A DNA stretch of 64,000 nucleotides. Origin: Flaviflexus equikiangi (GTDB taxonomy: Bacteria > Actinomycetota > Actinomycetes > Actinomycetales > Actinomycetaceae). Numbering within the stretch: position 1 is the first letter of the stretch; each line of letters opens with the position of its first letter. Both the position numbers and the translations under genes were made by a program. Where the stretch lies: positions 1,302,001 through 1,366,000 of the forward strand of contig NZ_CP059676.1 in NCBI RefSeq assembly GCF_014069875.1, written 5' to 3'. Of the stretch, positions 28,344 to 36,838 are shown one piece after another. Below the pieces are notes generated by a model. The model ran no database searches. It was not told where the DNA came from and was given only the letters and a program-made list of their open reading frames with translations.

Positions 28344-29840
28344 CTACTCTTCGCGGGCGAAAGACATGGTCGCTTCGTAAGCGCCCGATTCGGAGGGCCA
28401 GCGCGTGGTGATGGCCTTGGCGCGGGTGTAGAAGTTCACGCCTTCGGGGCCGTGGATGTGGTGATCGCCGAGAAGCGATTCCTTCCATCCTCCGAACGAG
28501 TAGTAGGCGACGGGCGTGGGGATCGGGACGTTGATACCGACCATGCCTGCCTCCACCTCCATCTTGAACTTCCGCGCCATGCCACCATCGTTGGTGAAGA
28601 TCGCGGCGCCGTTGCCGAACTCGGAGGAGTTGACGATCGCGATCGCCTCCTCGTACGAGTCGGCATCGACGACGGTGAGGACGGGTCCGAAGACCTCTTC
28701 CTTGTACAGATCGGAATCCGTGGAGGCATGGGTGACGATGGTGGGGCCGATGAAGTGGCCCTTCTCGTGGCCGTCGACGACGAGGCCGCGACCATCGAGG
28801 AGAACCGTTGCGCCTTGAGCCTCAGCATCGTCGACGAGGCCGACGATGCGATCCTTCGCCTTCGCAGAGATGACGGGGCCCATCTGAACGCCCTCGTCCA
28901 TGCCGTTGCCGACCTTGATCTTCTCGGCATTCTGCTTGACGAGTGCCGCCAGCTTGTCGCCGATTCCGCCGACTGCCACGACGACCGGCAGCGCCATGCA
29001 GCGTTCACCTGCGGCGCCGAAGGCAGCTGCGGAGATGTGCTTGGCAGCGAACTCGAGATCCGCATCGGGCAGCACGATGGCATGGTTGTTCGCCCCGCCA
29101 AGAGCCTGGACGCGCTTGCCGTGGGTGGCGCCGGTGTCTTGGACGATATGGGCGACCGGGGTCGAGCCCACGAAGGAGATGGCGTTGATGCCGGGATGCT
29201 CCAGCATCCTGGTCACGGAATGACGGTTGCCGGAGAGCACGTTGAACACGCCGTCGGGCAGGCCTGCCTCCTTGTAGAGACGCGCGATGATGAGCGATGC
29301 GGTGGGCGTCGGGCTTGCCGGCTTGAGGATGAAGGTGTTCCCCGTCGCGATCGCGATGGGATGCATCCACATCGGCACCATGACGGGGAAGTTGAAGGGG
29401 CAGATGCCGGCAACGACGCCGACTGGCTGGCGGATGGAGTGGACGTCGACGCCAGTCGACACATCGAAGGAGTACTCGCCCTTGAGGGCGGCGTTGATGC
29501 CGCAGGCGAAGTCGAGCGTCTCACGGCCGCGCTGGATCTCGCCCAGAGCGTCCGAATAGTCCTTGCCGTGCTCGGCGACGATCGCCTTCGCGATCTCGTC
29601 CTGATTGGCGAGGACCAGCTCCCGCATCTTGAACAGGATGGCGGTCCGCTTGGCGAGAGACACCTTGCCCCAGGACTTCTGCGCTTCGGTGGCTACGGCG
29701 ACCACGTGGTCAAGGTCTGCAGCGGAAGCTTCGAGAAGCTCCCCCTCGATCTCGCCGGTAGCGGGGTTCTCTACCTCGATGGTGCCTTCGGGCTCGCCTG
29801 TGTAAAGCTCGCCATTTACCCAATGCTGAATCGTTTTCAC
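28344..29840 (-). CDS. iolA: Malonate-semialdehyde/methylmalonate-semialdehyde dehydrogenase (CoA-acylating)
   Basis: Last enzyme of inositol breakdown, turning malonate semialdehyde into acetyl-CoA and CO2. The 498-residue protein starts MKTIQHWVNGELY and has the MmsA features PFNFPVMVPMWM and GERCMALPV with the catalytic Cys near residue 281. It is monocistronic on the minus strand with an operator 73 bases before its ATG, and is separated from the iolD operon by a terminator. Confidence 0.95.
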   Translation of the reverse strand: MKTIQHWVNGELYTGEPEGTIEVENPATGEIEGELLEASAADLDHVVAVATEAQKSWGKVSLAKRTAILFKMRELVLANQDEIAKAIVAEHGKDYSDALGEIQRGRETLDFACGINAALKGEYSFDVSTGVDVHSIRQPVGVVAGICPFNFPVMVPMWMHPIAIATGNTFILKPASPTPTASLIIARLYKEAGLPDGVFNVLSGNRHSVTRMLEHPGINAISFVGSTPVAHIVQDTGATHGKRVQALGGANNHAIVLPDADLEFAAKHISAAAFGAAGERCMALPVVVAVGGIGDKLAALVKQNAEKIKVGNGMDEGVQMGPVISAKAKDRIVGLVDDAEAQGATVLLDGRGLVVDGHEKGHFIGPTIVTHASTDSDLYKEEVFGPVLTVVDADSYEEAIAIVNSSEFGNGAAIFTNDGGMARKFKMEVEAGMVGINVPIPTPVAYYSFGGWKESLLGDHHIHGPEGVNFYTRAKAITTRWPSESGAYEATMSFAREE

Positions 29841-29912
29841 TGTGAACTCCTCGTTGCGTTCAGGCCGTCAGTGTGCGGCTGTTCATGACTCCATCCTACA
29901 GGACCAAAGTCA

Positions 29913-29926
29913 TTTGTTCTAACAAA
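29913..29926. promoter_or_regulatory. iol-type operator upstream of iolA
   Basis: TTTGTTCTAACAAA is a perfect TTTGT-N4-ACAAA palindrome upstream of iolA, differing from operator 1 at 27454 only in the spacer. Confidence 0.7.
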
Positions 29927-29977
29927 GTGCACATTTGACTGGTGGTGATTTCACACATGAAAAGTCGGGAGGTACGG

Positions 29978-30003
29978 AAAAGCGGGCGGAGTATTCCGCC
30001 CGC
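29978..30003 (-). terminator. Rho-independent terminator after iolD
   Basis: On the minus strand GCGGGCGGA pairs with TCCGCCCGC (9 bp) around a 4-base loop and is followed by TTTTCC, 16 bases after the iolD stop. It separates the iolC operon from iolA. Confidence 0.85.
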
Positions 30004-30018
30004 CTCCCCGACATGCTC

Positions 30019-31911
30019 TCAGAAGTAGTGCCTCTGGGGTGCCTTGTTCGCGATGTGCTCCTCGTAGGCGCGCTGCGTCGACTCGATCCGAGAAACTTCG
30101 GACACCGGCACATCCCACCAGGACGACGACGGCGGATTGGGGCCGTACAGGTCCGTCTCGATGTAGATGAGGGTGGCCCGTGTCGCGGCTTCTGCCACCC
30201 GGTAGGCCTCCTTGAACTCTGCGATCGTCGAGACCTTGAGGACGTCGACGCCCCACGATTCCGCATTCTTCGCAAGATCGACGGGAATGAGCTCCCCGTC
30301 GGTCACGTGCGGGTTCCCCCCTCCCATCCGGTAACGGGTACCGAACCGCTGCGAGCCGCGGGACTCGGAGAGCCCTCCGATCGAGGCGAACCCATGGTTC
30401 TGGAGGAGCACGAAGATCACCTTGAGCCCTTCCTGGACGATGGTTGCCAGCTCCATCGGCAGCATCTGGTAGGTGCCGTCACCCACGATCGCGACCACCT
30501 CGGAATCCGGCAGCGCCATCTTCACGCCCATGGCCGCCGGTATCTCGTACCCCATCGTCGAGAAGGCGTACTCGACGTGATACTGGACCGGGGTCTTCGC
30601 CCGCCATAGCGCCTGGAGGTCACCCGGCATGGATCCTGCCGCGTTGATGAGGACGTCATCATCCCCCATCATCTCGTTCAGCGCGCCGAAGACTTCTGTC
30701 TGGGCGGGGAGAGGTGCGTTGCCCACGTGATAACACTCATCGATCGCCCTCTCCCAGGCGGCCTTTTCGCTGGCGATCCGGGCGGCGTACTCGTCGGAGA
30801 CACGGTAGTCCGCGAGCGCCTCGGTGAGATCGACGAGTGCCTCGCGTGCGTCTGCCACGAGCATTTCAGCACCGTTCTTCACGGCATCGAAAGGCTTCGT
30901 GTTGACGTTGATGAACGTGACGTCCGGGTTCTTGAACTGGGTGCGCGATGCGGTCGTGAAGTCCGAGTACCGCGTTCCGATGCCGATGATGAGATCTGCC
31001 TCGTCGGCCAGGTGGTTTGCGGCATCGCCGCCCGTGGAGCCGACGCCGCCGACAGACTGGGGGCTGTCGTGGTTGATGGCGCCCTTGCCTGCCTGGGTGT
31101 CGGCGACGGGGATTCCGGTAGCTGCCGCGAAGGCTCGGAGCTCTTCCGAGGCTTCGGAGTAGATCACTCCGCCGCCCGCGATGACGAGGGGTCGCTTCGA
31201 TGCCAAGATGAGATCGACAGCCCGCTTGAGGGCCGCCTTCTCGAGCGGGTCGCGGCGGACGTGCCAGATGCGCTTCTCGAAGGCTTGGACGGGGAAGTCG
31301 TAGGCCTCTGCCTGCACGTCCTGCGGCATCGCGATCGTCACGGCACCAGTATCGGCGGGGTCGATCAGGGCTCTCATGGCCTGCATGAGGGAGGGCAGGA
31401 GCTGCTCGGGCCTGTTGATGCGGTCGAAGAAGACCGAGACGGGGCGGAAGGCGTCGTTGACGGAGGTGTCGAGCGTCTGCGCGTTCTCGATCTGCTGGAG
31501 CACGGGGTCGGGTGTGCGGGTGGCGAACTGGTCCGACGGCAGGAGGAGCACGGGGACGCGGTTGGTCGTCGCGACTGCTGCGCCGGTGACCATGTTGAGT
31601 GCGCCCGGGCCGATGGAGGACGTGCACACCATGGTCTGGAGGCGGTTCTTCGCCTTGGCGAAAGCTGCCGCGGCGTTGACCTGGCCCTGTTCGTTTCTCG
31701 GCATGTAGTAGGGCATGGAGCCGCCATCCGGTTCCGGATCGAGCTCGTTCTGGAGGAGGGCCTGCCCGATGCCGGCCACGTTGCCGTGGCCGAAGATGCC
31801 GAAGGTGCCGGCGAAGAAGCGCTGCTCCACGCCGTCTCGCTCGACGTATTGGTTGACGAGGAAGCGGATCGTTGCCTGCGCGACGGTCAGCCGTACTGTC
31901 TCGACGGTCAT
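30019..31911 (-). CDS. iolD: 3D-(3,5/4)-trihydroxycyclohexane-1,2-dione acylhydrolase
   Basis: Thiamine-diphosphate enzyme that opens the inositol ring to 5-deoxyglucuronate. The 630-residue product has three domains: the N-terminal pyrimidine-binding domain with FGIFGHGNVAGIGQAL, a central domain, and a C-terminal pyrophosphate domain with VGDGTYQM...QNHGFASIGG, the GDG-x(n)-N motif for Mg-ThDP. The ATG abuts the iolB stop with no gap. It is the last gene of iolC-aldolase-iolB-iolD. Confidence 0.96.
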   Translation of the reverse strand: MTVETVRLTVAQATIRFLVNQYVERDGVEQRFFAGTFGIFGHGNVAGIGQALLQNELDPEPDGGSMPYYMPRNEQGQVNAAAAFAKAKNRLQTMVCTSSIGPGALNMVTGAAVATTNRVPVLLLPSDQFATRTPDPVLQQIENAQTLDTSVNDAFRPVSVFFDRINRPEQLLPSLMQAMRALIDPADTGAVTIAMPQDVQAEAYDFPVQAFEKRIWHVRRDPLEKAALKRAVDLILASKRPLVIAGGGVIYSEASEELRAFAAATGIPVADTQAGKGAINHDSPQSVGGVGSTGGDAANHLADEADLIIGIGTRYSDFTTASRTQFKNPDVTFINVNTKPFDAVKNGAEMLVADAREALVDLTEALADYRVSDEYAARIASEKAAWERAIDECYHVGNAPLPAQTEVFGALNEMMGDDDVLINAAGSMPGDLQALWRAKTPVQYHVEYAFSTMGYEIPAAMGVKMALPDSEVVAIVGDGTYQMLPMELATIVQEGLKVIFVLLQNHGFASIGGLSESRGSQRFGTRYRMGGGNPHVTDGELIPVDLAKNAESWGVDVLKVSTIAEFKEAYRVAEAATRATLIYIETDLYGPNPPSSSWWDVPVSEVSRIESTQRAYEEHIANKAPQRHYF

Positions 31912-32805
31912 TTAGTTCTCCTCATTGAGTGGTGTGAATGGGACGCGGGGATCGATGTCGTCCCCTTCCCAGGCTTGTCGCTGCCACGTGTGGCAGGGGT
32001 CGTCTGTCATGAGCCAGGTCGAGTCCTCGGACGGCCCGCCCATGACGTTGAGGTAGTACATGTCGTGGCCCGGGGCCGCGACGGATGGTCCGTGGTATCC
32101 CCAGGGGACGATGACGGTGTCGCCGCTGCGCACCTCGGAGCACACGTCGATCTCTTTCCCGGGAGAGGAGTAGACGCGCTGCAGGCCGAAGCCTTCAGTG
32201 CCGCGTTCTGGCCCACCATCGCGAATCTCGAAGTAGTAGATCTCTTCCAGGACTCGTTCGTCATCCGAGTGCACGTCGTGCTTGTGGGGAGGATACGAGG
32301 ACCAGTTGCCGCCCGGAGTGAGCACCTCGCAGACGAGCAGGTGCGATGTCTCGACGTCGTTTCCGAGGGCATAGTTGTTGACCTGTCGGGTCATGATGCC
32401 GGAGCCTCGGATGCCGGTCTTGACATCGGTGCGAGGACAGTAGCGGACGGGGAGGTCCTTCGATGCTGTCGTCGCGGGCAGGGCGAATCGGCCTCCGCGC
32501 GTGGCGGTGATCGTCATGGTCTTGCCGCGCGGGACGAACAGATAATCCGTGATGTTCGTGAAGACGGAGTCGCGTCCCTCCAGCTCGTATGTCGAACCGT
32601 CGACGGTCACGGTCGCGGCGCCCGAGAGCGGCAGGACGAGGAGCTCGGCCCGGTCCGTGTCGACTTCGCGGCTCTCCCCCGCCTCGAGGGCAAGGATTCG
32701 GAGGGAGCAGAACTCCCAGCCCGCACGTTCGGTGGTGATAACCGTGTCGAAGGGCCCGTCAGCGGTCTCTCCCGCCCGGATTACGTAGGTGTCATTGTCA
32801 TTCAT
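31912..32805 (-). CDS. iolB: 5-deoxy-glucuronate isomerase
   Basis: Bicupin isomerase (297 residues) making 2-deoxy-5-keto-gluconate. The metal-binding region is SSYPPHKHDVHSDDERVLEE (His, His and Glu), followed by YYFEI. The C-terminal cupin has VPWGYHGPSVAAPGHDMYYL. The ATG overlaps the upstream aldolase stop, and the stop abuts iolD. Confidence 0.95.
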   Translation of the reverse strand: MNDNDTYVIRAGETADGPFDTVITTERAGWEFCSLRILALEAGESREVDTDRAELLVLPLSGAATVTVDGSTYELEGRDSVFTNITDYLFVPRGKTMTITATRGGRFALPATTASKDLPVRYCPRTDVKTGIRGSGIMTRQVNNYALGNDVETSHLLVCEVLTPGGNWSSYPPHKHDVHSDDERVLEEIYYFEIRDGGPERGTEGFGLQRVYSSPGKEIDVCSEVRSGDTVIVPWGYHGPSVAAPGHDMYYLNVMGGPSEDSTWLMTDDPCHTWQRQAWEGDDIDPRVPFTPLNEEN

Positions 32806-33668
32806 AGCAGCTCCACAGCTTGATCAACGGCCCGCTCGACATCACCGTCGGGCGGGTACAGCAAGGATCGGCCGACGACGAGGCCGAGAACATTGGGGAG
32901 GGCGAGTGCATGCGACCAGCCCTCGAACATGGCGTCCGGATCTTCGGACACTTCGCCGCCGAGGATGAGGGCCGGTAGTGTCGTCGCCGCCATGACCCTC
33001 TCCATGTCCGCCACACAGGGTAGCTTGAGCCACGTGTAGGCGGAGGTTCGTCCCAGGCCGGCGGCGATGGCGATAGACGTGATGACAGCATCAGTCGAGA
33101 GATCGTTGACGATGCGCTTCCCCTCCCAGCGGGAGATGAAGGGCTCGATCATGATGCGCTTGCCGGCGTCTGCCAGAGCATCGACAGCCTGGGACGTCGA
33201 CTCGAGAGTGTCGGCCGTCGCGTCGTCATCGAAGTTGATCCTCGTCAGGGTCTTGCCGCCATCGAGATGGGAACGGATGATCCCCTCCGCGTCGTAGCAC
33301 GTGAACCTGTCGTCCATCTCGAATCGTGCGCCCTTGAGGCCCCCTCGATTCATCGAACCGTAGACATTCTTCCCCTCGAGAGCGCCGAGAAGGACGAGAT
33401 CTTCGATCATGTCCGCAGTTCCGAGGAAACCCGTCACTCCCGGACGCGCCAAGGCGGCCTGGCATCGCGCGAGCAGCTCCCCACGGTTCCCCATCGCCCG
33501 CGGGTCCTCTCCTGCGCCGAGTGCGCCGCGTGCGGGATGATCGCAGGCGATGATCATGGACTTCCGACCATCCAGCGGGCCGGGCCCCGGGGTGCGCGAT
33601 TCGAGGGCGGTCTGGATAGCAGTGGGCTCGTACGCTCTGATACGAGTCAGATCGGCCATCTCGATCAT
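32802..33668 (-). CDS. Cgl0159-family (beta/alpha)8 aldolase-like protein
   Basis: A 288-residue TIM-barrel protein between iolC and iolB. It contains MIIACDHPARGALGAGEDP and NVYGSMNRGGLKG, with a later lysine-containing strand (YTWLKLPCV) where class I aldolases of the DeoC/FbaB group carry the Schiff-base Lys. Homologues recur in actinobacterial inositol clusters. A role in cleaving 2-deoxy-5-keto-gluconate 6-phosphate is plausible but shared with IolJ. The ATG at 33668 overlaps the iolC TGA (ATGA); the longer frame upstream is inside iolC. Confidence 0.82.
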   Translation of the reverse strand: MIEMADLTRIRAYEPTAIQTALESRTPGPGPLDGRKSMIIACDHPARGALGAGEDPRAMGNRGELLARCQAALARPGVTGFLGTADMIEDLVLLGALEGKNVYGSMNRGGLKGARFEMDDRFTCYDAEGIIRSHLDGGKTLTRINFDDDATADTLESTSQAVDALADAGKRIMIEPFISRWEGKRIVNDLSTDAVITSIAIAAGLGRTSAYTWLKLPCVADMERVMAATTLPALILGGEVSEDPDAMFEGWSHALALPNVLGLVVGRSLLYPPDGDVERAVDQAVELL

Positions 33669-34642
33669 GTCCGCGGCCTGACGACGGGAGCGGACCGAGG
33701 GTGCTGTGCCATGAGGGCGAACACTTCGTCCTCGCGCGGCATTGCCGCGGAACATTCCAGCCGGGAGACGACGATGGAACCGGCAGTCGAGGCGAACTGG
33801 ATAGCCCTCGGGATATCCCACTGCTCGATGAGGGCATGGGCGAGTGCTCCAGCGAAGGCGTCCCCCGCCCCCAAACCGTTCAGCGTCTTGACCTCGGTGA
33901 CGGGGACTTCGATCCGTTCGTCGGCTGTTTTCGCGAGAGTGCCTTTCGGGCCCTGCTTGACGATGGCGATCTCGACGCCGCGTTCGAGCAGAGCATCCGC
34001 GGCGCGATCGGGATCGTCTTCGCCGACGGCGACCCAGCATTCCTCACGATTGCCGACCGCCACGTTGACACGGTCGAGGATGGAGGAGATCTCACGGGAG
34101 GCGACTGCGGAGCTCTCCCAGAACATGGGCCGATAGTCGAGGTCGGCGATCGTCCATCCCTTCTTGTTCCGCACGGACAGCGCGTGGCGATGGGCGGACC
34201 TCGAGGGCTCCTGGGACAGTCCCGTGCCGGACAGGAGGAAGACGTGCGCGTCCCGCACCGCATCGCCCGGAATGTCGGAGGGGCGAAGCTGGAGGTCCGG
34301 GGCGGACGGCTCACGATAGAAGTAGAGAGGGAAATGATCGGGCGGGAAGATCTCGCAGAAGGTGACCGGAGTGTTGAAGTCCCGGTTGACGACGACGTAG
34401 TCGTCACGGACGCCGAGGCTGCGCATCTCGTTGCGCACGAAGCGCCCGAACGGATCGTCCCCGACGCCGGTGATGGCGGCGGCCGTGTGTCCGAGACGGG
34501 CTGCCGCGACGGCGATGTTGGTCGGTGAACCGCCGAGGAACTTCCCGAAGGTGGAGACCTCCTCGAGGCCGATACCGACCTGCAGCGGGTAGATGTCGAC
34601 GCCGGATCGCCCGATCGTCAGAACGTCGATATGTGCCGACAC
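33665..34642 (-). CDS. iolC: 5-dehydro-2-deoxygluconokinase
   Basis: PfkB/ribokinase family kinase (325 residues) that phosphorylates 2-deoxy-5-keto-gluconate. The N terminus is IDVLTIGRSGVDIYP, GKFLGGSPTNIAVAAARLG is PfkB signature 1, and LNGLGAGDAFAGAL holds the catalytic Asp and anion hole. The GTG at 34642 has GGAAAGGAG five bases upstream, which decides it over the open frame extending to 34693. It is first in iolC-aldolase-iolB-iolD, divergent from the GntR gene. Confidence 0.95.
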   Translation of the reverse strand: MSAHIDVLTIGRSGVDIYPLQVGIGLEEVSTFGKFLGGSPTNIAVAAARLGHTAAAITGVGDDPFGRFVRNEMRSLGVRDDYVVVNRDFNTPVTFCEIFPPDHFPLYFYREPSAPDLQLRPSDIPGDAVRDAHVFLLSGTGLSQEPSRSAHRHALSVRNKKGWTIADLDYRPMFWESSAVASREISSILDRVNVAVGNREECWVAVGEDDPDRAADALLERGVEIAIVKQGPKGTLAKTADERIEVPVTEVKTLNGLGAGDAFAGALAHALIEQWDIPRAIQFASTAGSIVVSRLECSAAMPREDEVFALMAQHPRSAPVVRPRT

Positions 34643-34713
34643 GGCGACTCCTTTCCGCAACGTCGAGGGAGGTACCCCACTATCATCATCCACTTGTTAG
34701 CGGTAGTCAACAC

Positions 34714-34727
34714 AATGTCCTAACATA
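34714..34727. promoter_or_regulatory. iol-type operator between iolC and the GntR gene
   Basis: AATGTCCTAACATA has the TGT-N4-ACA core. Its inner ten bases, TGTCCTAACA, fit the C. glutamicum IolR motif as I remember it (KGWCHTRACA). A half-site TTGT (34694-34697) is about 21 bp away. The position between divergent iolC and gntR suits control of both. Confidence 0.65.
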
Positions 34728-34829
34728 CAGAGCAATCACGTCCGCCAAGGAGCATGCTAAAAGTGCTTTACAAACGGAAAATCTGCGTGCTTAATGTTAA
34801 CTACCAACGACGTAAAGAAGACGAGCGCC

Positions 34830-35588
34830 ATGACCGACACATCTCTCGATATCCCCTATATTGCCGACATTACGCTCGATAGGACCTCGACTACTCCGCT
34901 CTACCAGCAGATATCGGAGCCGCTGACAAAGCTCATCATGTCCGGCGCCGTCGAGCCGGGGCGCCTCATCGAGGACGAGGTCTCTCTCGCGCAGCGCCTG
35001 CAGGTTTCGCGCCCGACGACGCGGCGTGCTCTCCAGGAGCTCGTCAACGGCGGGCTCCTCGTGCGGCGCCGCGGCGTGGGCACGCGCGTCACCCCCACCC
35101 ACGTTCACCGCCAGATCGGCCTCACCTCGCTCAACGACGACCTCGAGGCGGCCGGCTTCGAGACGCGTACCGAGGTGGTGTACTACCAGGTTCAGCTTGC
35201 GGACGAGGACCAGGCCGCCAAGCTCGCCTGCAAGGTCGGGGACGAGATCGTCACGATCGAGCGCCTGCGGTGGATCAACGACACTCCGCTCGGCATCATG
35301 CACAACACGATTCCATCCCACATTGCGCCCTCCCTGACAGAGCTTTCGCAGAAGGGCCTCTACCGCTGCCTCGCCGAGCGCGACGTCAAGATGGCGACGG
35401 GCGTGCAGACGATCGGGGCCCGTGTCGCGAACGAACGCGAGGCGAAGCTTCTCGGCATCGAGGTCGGATCCGCCCTCATGACAATCGAACGCACCGCTTA
35501 CGGGGTCTCCGGCGAGGTGGTCGAGTTCGGCAAGCATCTTTACGATGCCACGCAGTACAACGTGACAATTCCTCTCGTCGCAGACTAG
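34830..35588 (+). CDS. GntR/HutC-type transcriptional regulator, probable repressor of the inositol regulon (IolR-like)
   Basis: A 252-residue regulator. An N-terminal GntR winged helix (about 25-90: LYQQISEPLTKLIMSGAVEP, RLQVSRPTTRRALQELV) is followed by a UTRA ligand-binding domain (YYQVQLADEDQAAKLACKVG, IERLRWINDTPLGIM). It lies between the two iol arms and is the only transcription factor gene in the island. The likely ligand is an inositol intermediate, by analogy. The ATG at 34830 has AAAGAAG nine to ten bases upstream; an in-frame ATG at 34794 would add 12 residues. Confidence 0.9.
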   Translation: MTDTSLDIPYIADITLDRTSTTPLYQQISEPLTKLIMSGAVEPGRLIEDEVSLAQRLQVSRPTTRRALQELVNGGLLVRRRGVGTRVTPTHVHRQIGLTSLNDDLEAAGFETRTEVVYYQVQLADEDQAAKLACKVGDEIVTIERLRWINDTPLGIMHNTIPSHIAPSLTELSQKGLYRCLAERDVKMATGVQTIGARVANEREAKLLGIEVGSALMTIERTAYGVSGEVVEFGKHLYDATQYNVTIPLVAD

Positions 35589-35613
35589 GTCGAATGCGGA
35601 CAACACACGCATA

Positions 35614-35627
35614 TTTGTCCGCACATA
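35614..35627. promoter_or_regulatory. iol-type operator 1 of the transaldolase-iolG-iolE operon
   Basis: TTTGTCCGCACATA keeps the TGT-N4-ACA core and ends four bases before the -35 hexamer. Its centre is 22 bp from the next site. Confidence 0.6.
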
Positions 35628-35630
35628 TGA

Positions 35631-35660
35631 TTGACATTGTTCTCACATTGTCAGTAATCT
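35631..35660 (+). promoter_or_regulatory. Promoter of the transaldolase-iolG-iolE operon
   Basis: TTGACA (35631-35636) and TAATCT (35655-35660) are 18 bases apart, the best promoter in the window. An operator copy lies in the spacer, so a bound repressor would block RNA polymerase. Confidence 0.75.
35636..35649. promoter_or_regulatory. iol-type operator 2, inside the promoter spacer
   Basis: ATTGTTCTCACATT has the TGT-N4-ACA core and lies between the -35 and -10, 22 bp centre to centre from operator 1. The same 22-bp tandem occurs at 27454/27476. Confidence 0.6.
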
Positions 35661-35727
35661 TGGAAGTGCGAACCACGGGCCCCCAACGGCGGCGGCCGGC
35701 AAGAGTGGATTACTTCAGGAGCATGAC

Positions 35728-36807
35728 ATGAGCGAAATTCAGTACACTGACGGGCCTCTGCTGGAGGCCTCCAAGGCATTCGACACGGTGCTGTGGAATG
35801 ACTCATCGGATCTCGATGAGCTCAAGCAATCCATCTCGTTCGGCGGCGTCGGCGCAACCTGCAACCCGGCGATCGCATACGCCACGCTGAGCAAGCACCC
35901 CGAGATCTGGACGCCGAGGATTCGTGCGATCGCGGACAGCAATCCGACGTGGAGCGAGTCAGAGATCGGATGGCAGGCAGTCAAGGACATGTCGGTCGAA
36001 GCGGCCGCCCTCCTCAAGCCTGCTTTCGACGCGAGCAACGGCCGCAATGGTCGACTGTCAGTCCAGACGGATCCCCGCCTGGCCCGCAGCGCGAAGGCTC
36101 TCGCTGACCAGGCCGAAGAGTTCCATCACCTGGCCGAGAACATCGTCGTCAAGATTCCCGCGACGAAGACCGGCATCGAAGCCATCGAGGATGCGACGAC
36201 ACGCGGCGTCTCCATCAACGTCACCGTCTCCTTCTCGGTCCCGCAGGCGCTCGAGGCGGCCGCCGCGATCGAGCGCGGACTGGATGCTCGCCGCGCCGCC
36301 GGGCACGACGTGTCCCGCATGGGACCGGTCGTCACGATCATGGTGGGCCGCCTCGATGACTGGATGAAGGCCGTCGTCGCCCGCGACAACCTCTTCATCG
36401 ACCACTCCGCCCTCGAATGGGCGGGCATCGCGGCCGTCAAGAAGGCCTACGGCATCTTCCAGGAGCGCGGATACACCTCCCGCCTGCTCGTCGCCGCATT
36501 CCGCAACCCGTTCCACTGGACTGAGTTCCAGGGCGGCGATCTCGTCGTCTCCCCGCCGTTCGTGTGGCAGGAGAACGTCAACAACTCCGACTATGTGGTC
36601 GAGGAGCGGATGTCCCGCCCCGTCTCCGAGTACTACATCGAGCAGCTCCGCCGCATCCCTGACTTCAACCGCGCCTACGACGAGGACGGGATGACCGTCG
36701 AAGAATTCGAATCGTTCGGCCCCGCCGCGAAGACGCTCCGACAGTTCCTCGCAGCCGACAACGATCTTGACGTGCTCGTCCGCAACATCATCCTCCCCGC
36801 ACCGTAA
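35728..36807 (+). CDS. Transaldolase family protein in the inositol island
   Basis: A 359-residue TIM-barrel aldolase of the transaldolase superfamily. The first strand has the family's TCNPAIA (like TSNPTI), and the Schiff-base Lys is in ENIVVKIPATKTGIEAIED; GVSINVTVSFS follows. It is longer than fructose-6-P aldolase-type members. First gene of the operon with iolG and iolE; CAGGAG lies eight bases before the ATG. The substrate is not known; it could process a deoxyketogluconate-phosphate or triose product. Pentose-pathway function seems less likely given the operators. Confidence 0.85.
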   Translation: MSEIQYTDGPLLEASKAFDTVLWNDSSDLDELKQSISFGGVGATCNPAIAYATLSKHPEIWTPRIRAIADSNPTWSESEIGWQAVKDMSVEAAALLKPAFDASNGRNGRLSVQTDPRLARSAKALADQAEEFHHLAENIVVKIPATKTGIEAIEDATTRGVSINVTVSFSVPQALEAAAAIERGLDARRAAGHDVSRMGPVVTIMVGRLDDWMKAVVARDNLFIDHSALEWAGIAAVKKAYGIFQERGYTSRLLVAAFRNPFHWTEFQGGDLVVSPPFVWQENVNNSDYVVEERMSRPVSEYYIEQLRRIPDFNRAYDEDGMTVEEFESFGPAAKTLRQFLAADNDLDVLVRNIILPAP

Positions 36808-36838
36808 ACCCATCCACCCTGAAGAGAATCGAACTACC

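Noticed and set aside
35728-36807. Sulfoquinovose transaldolase pathway, suggested by transaldolase plus TauE
   Set aside because: The remaining genes are iolG, iolE, iolD, iolB, iolC and iolA, and no sulfo-sugar isomerase or sulfonate enzymes are seen; inositol explains the set better.
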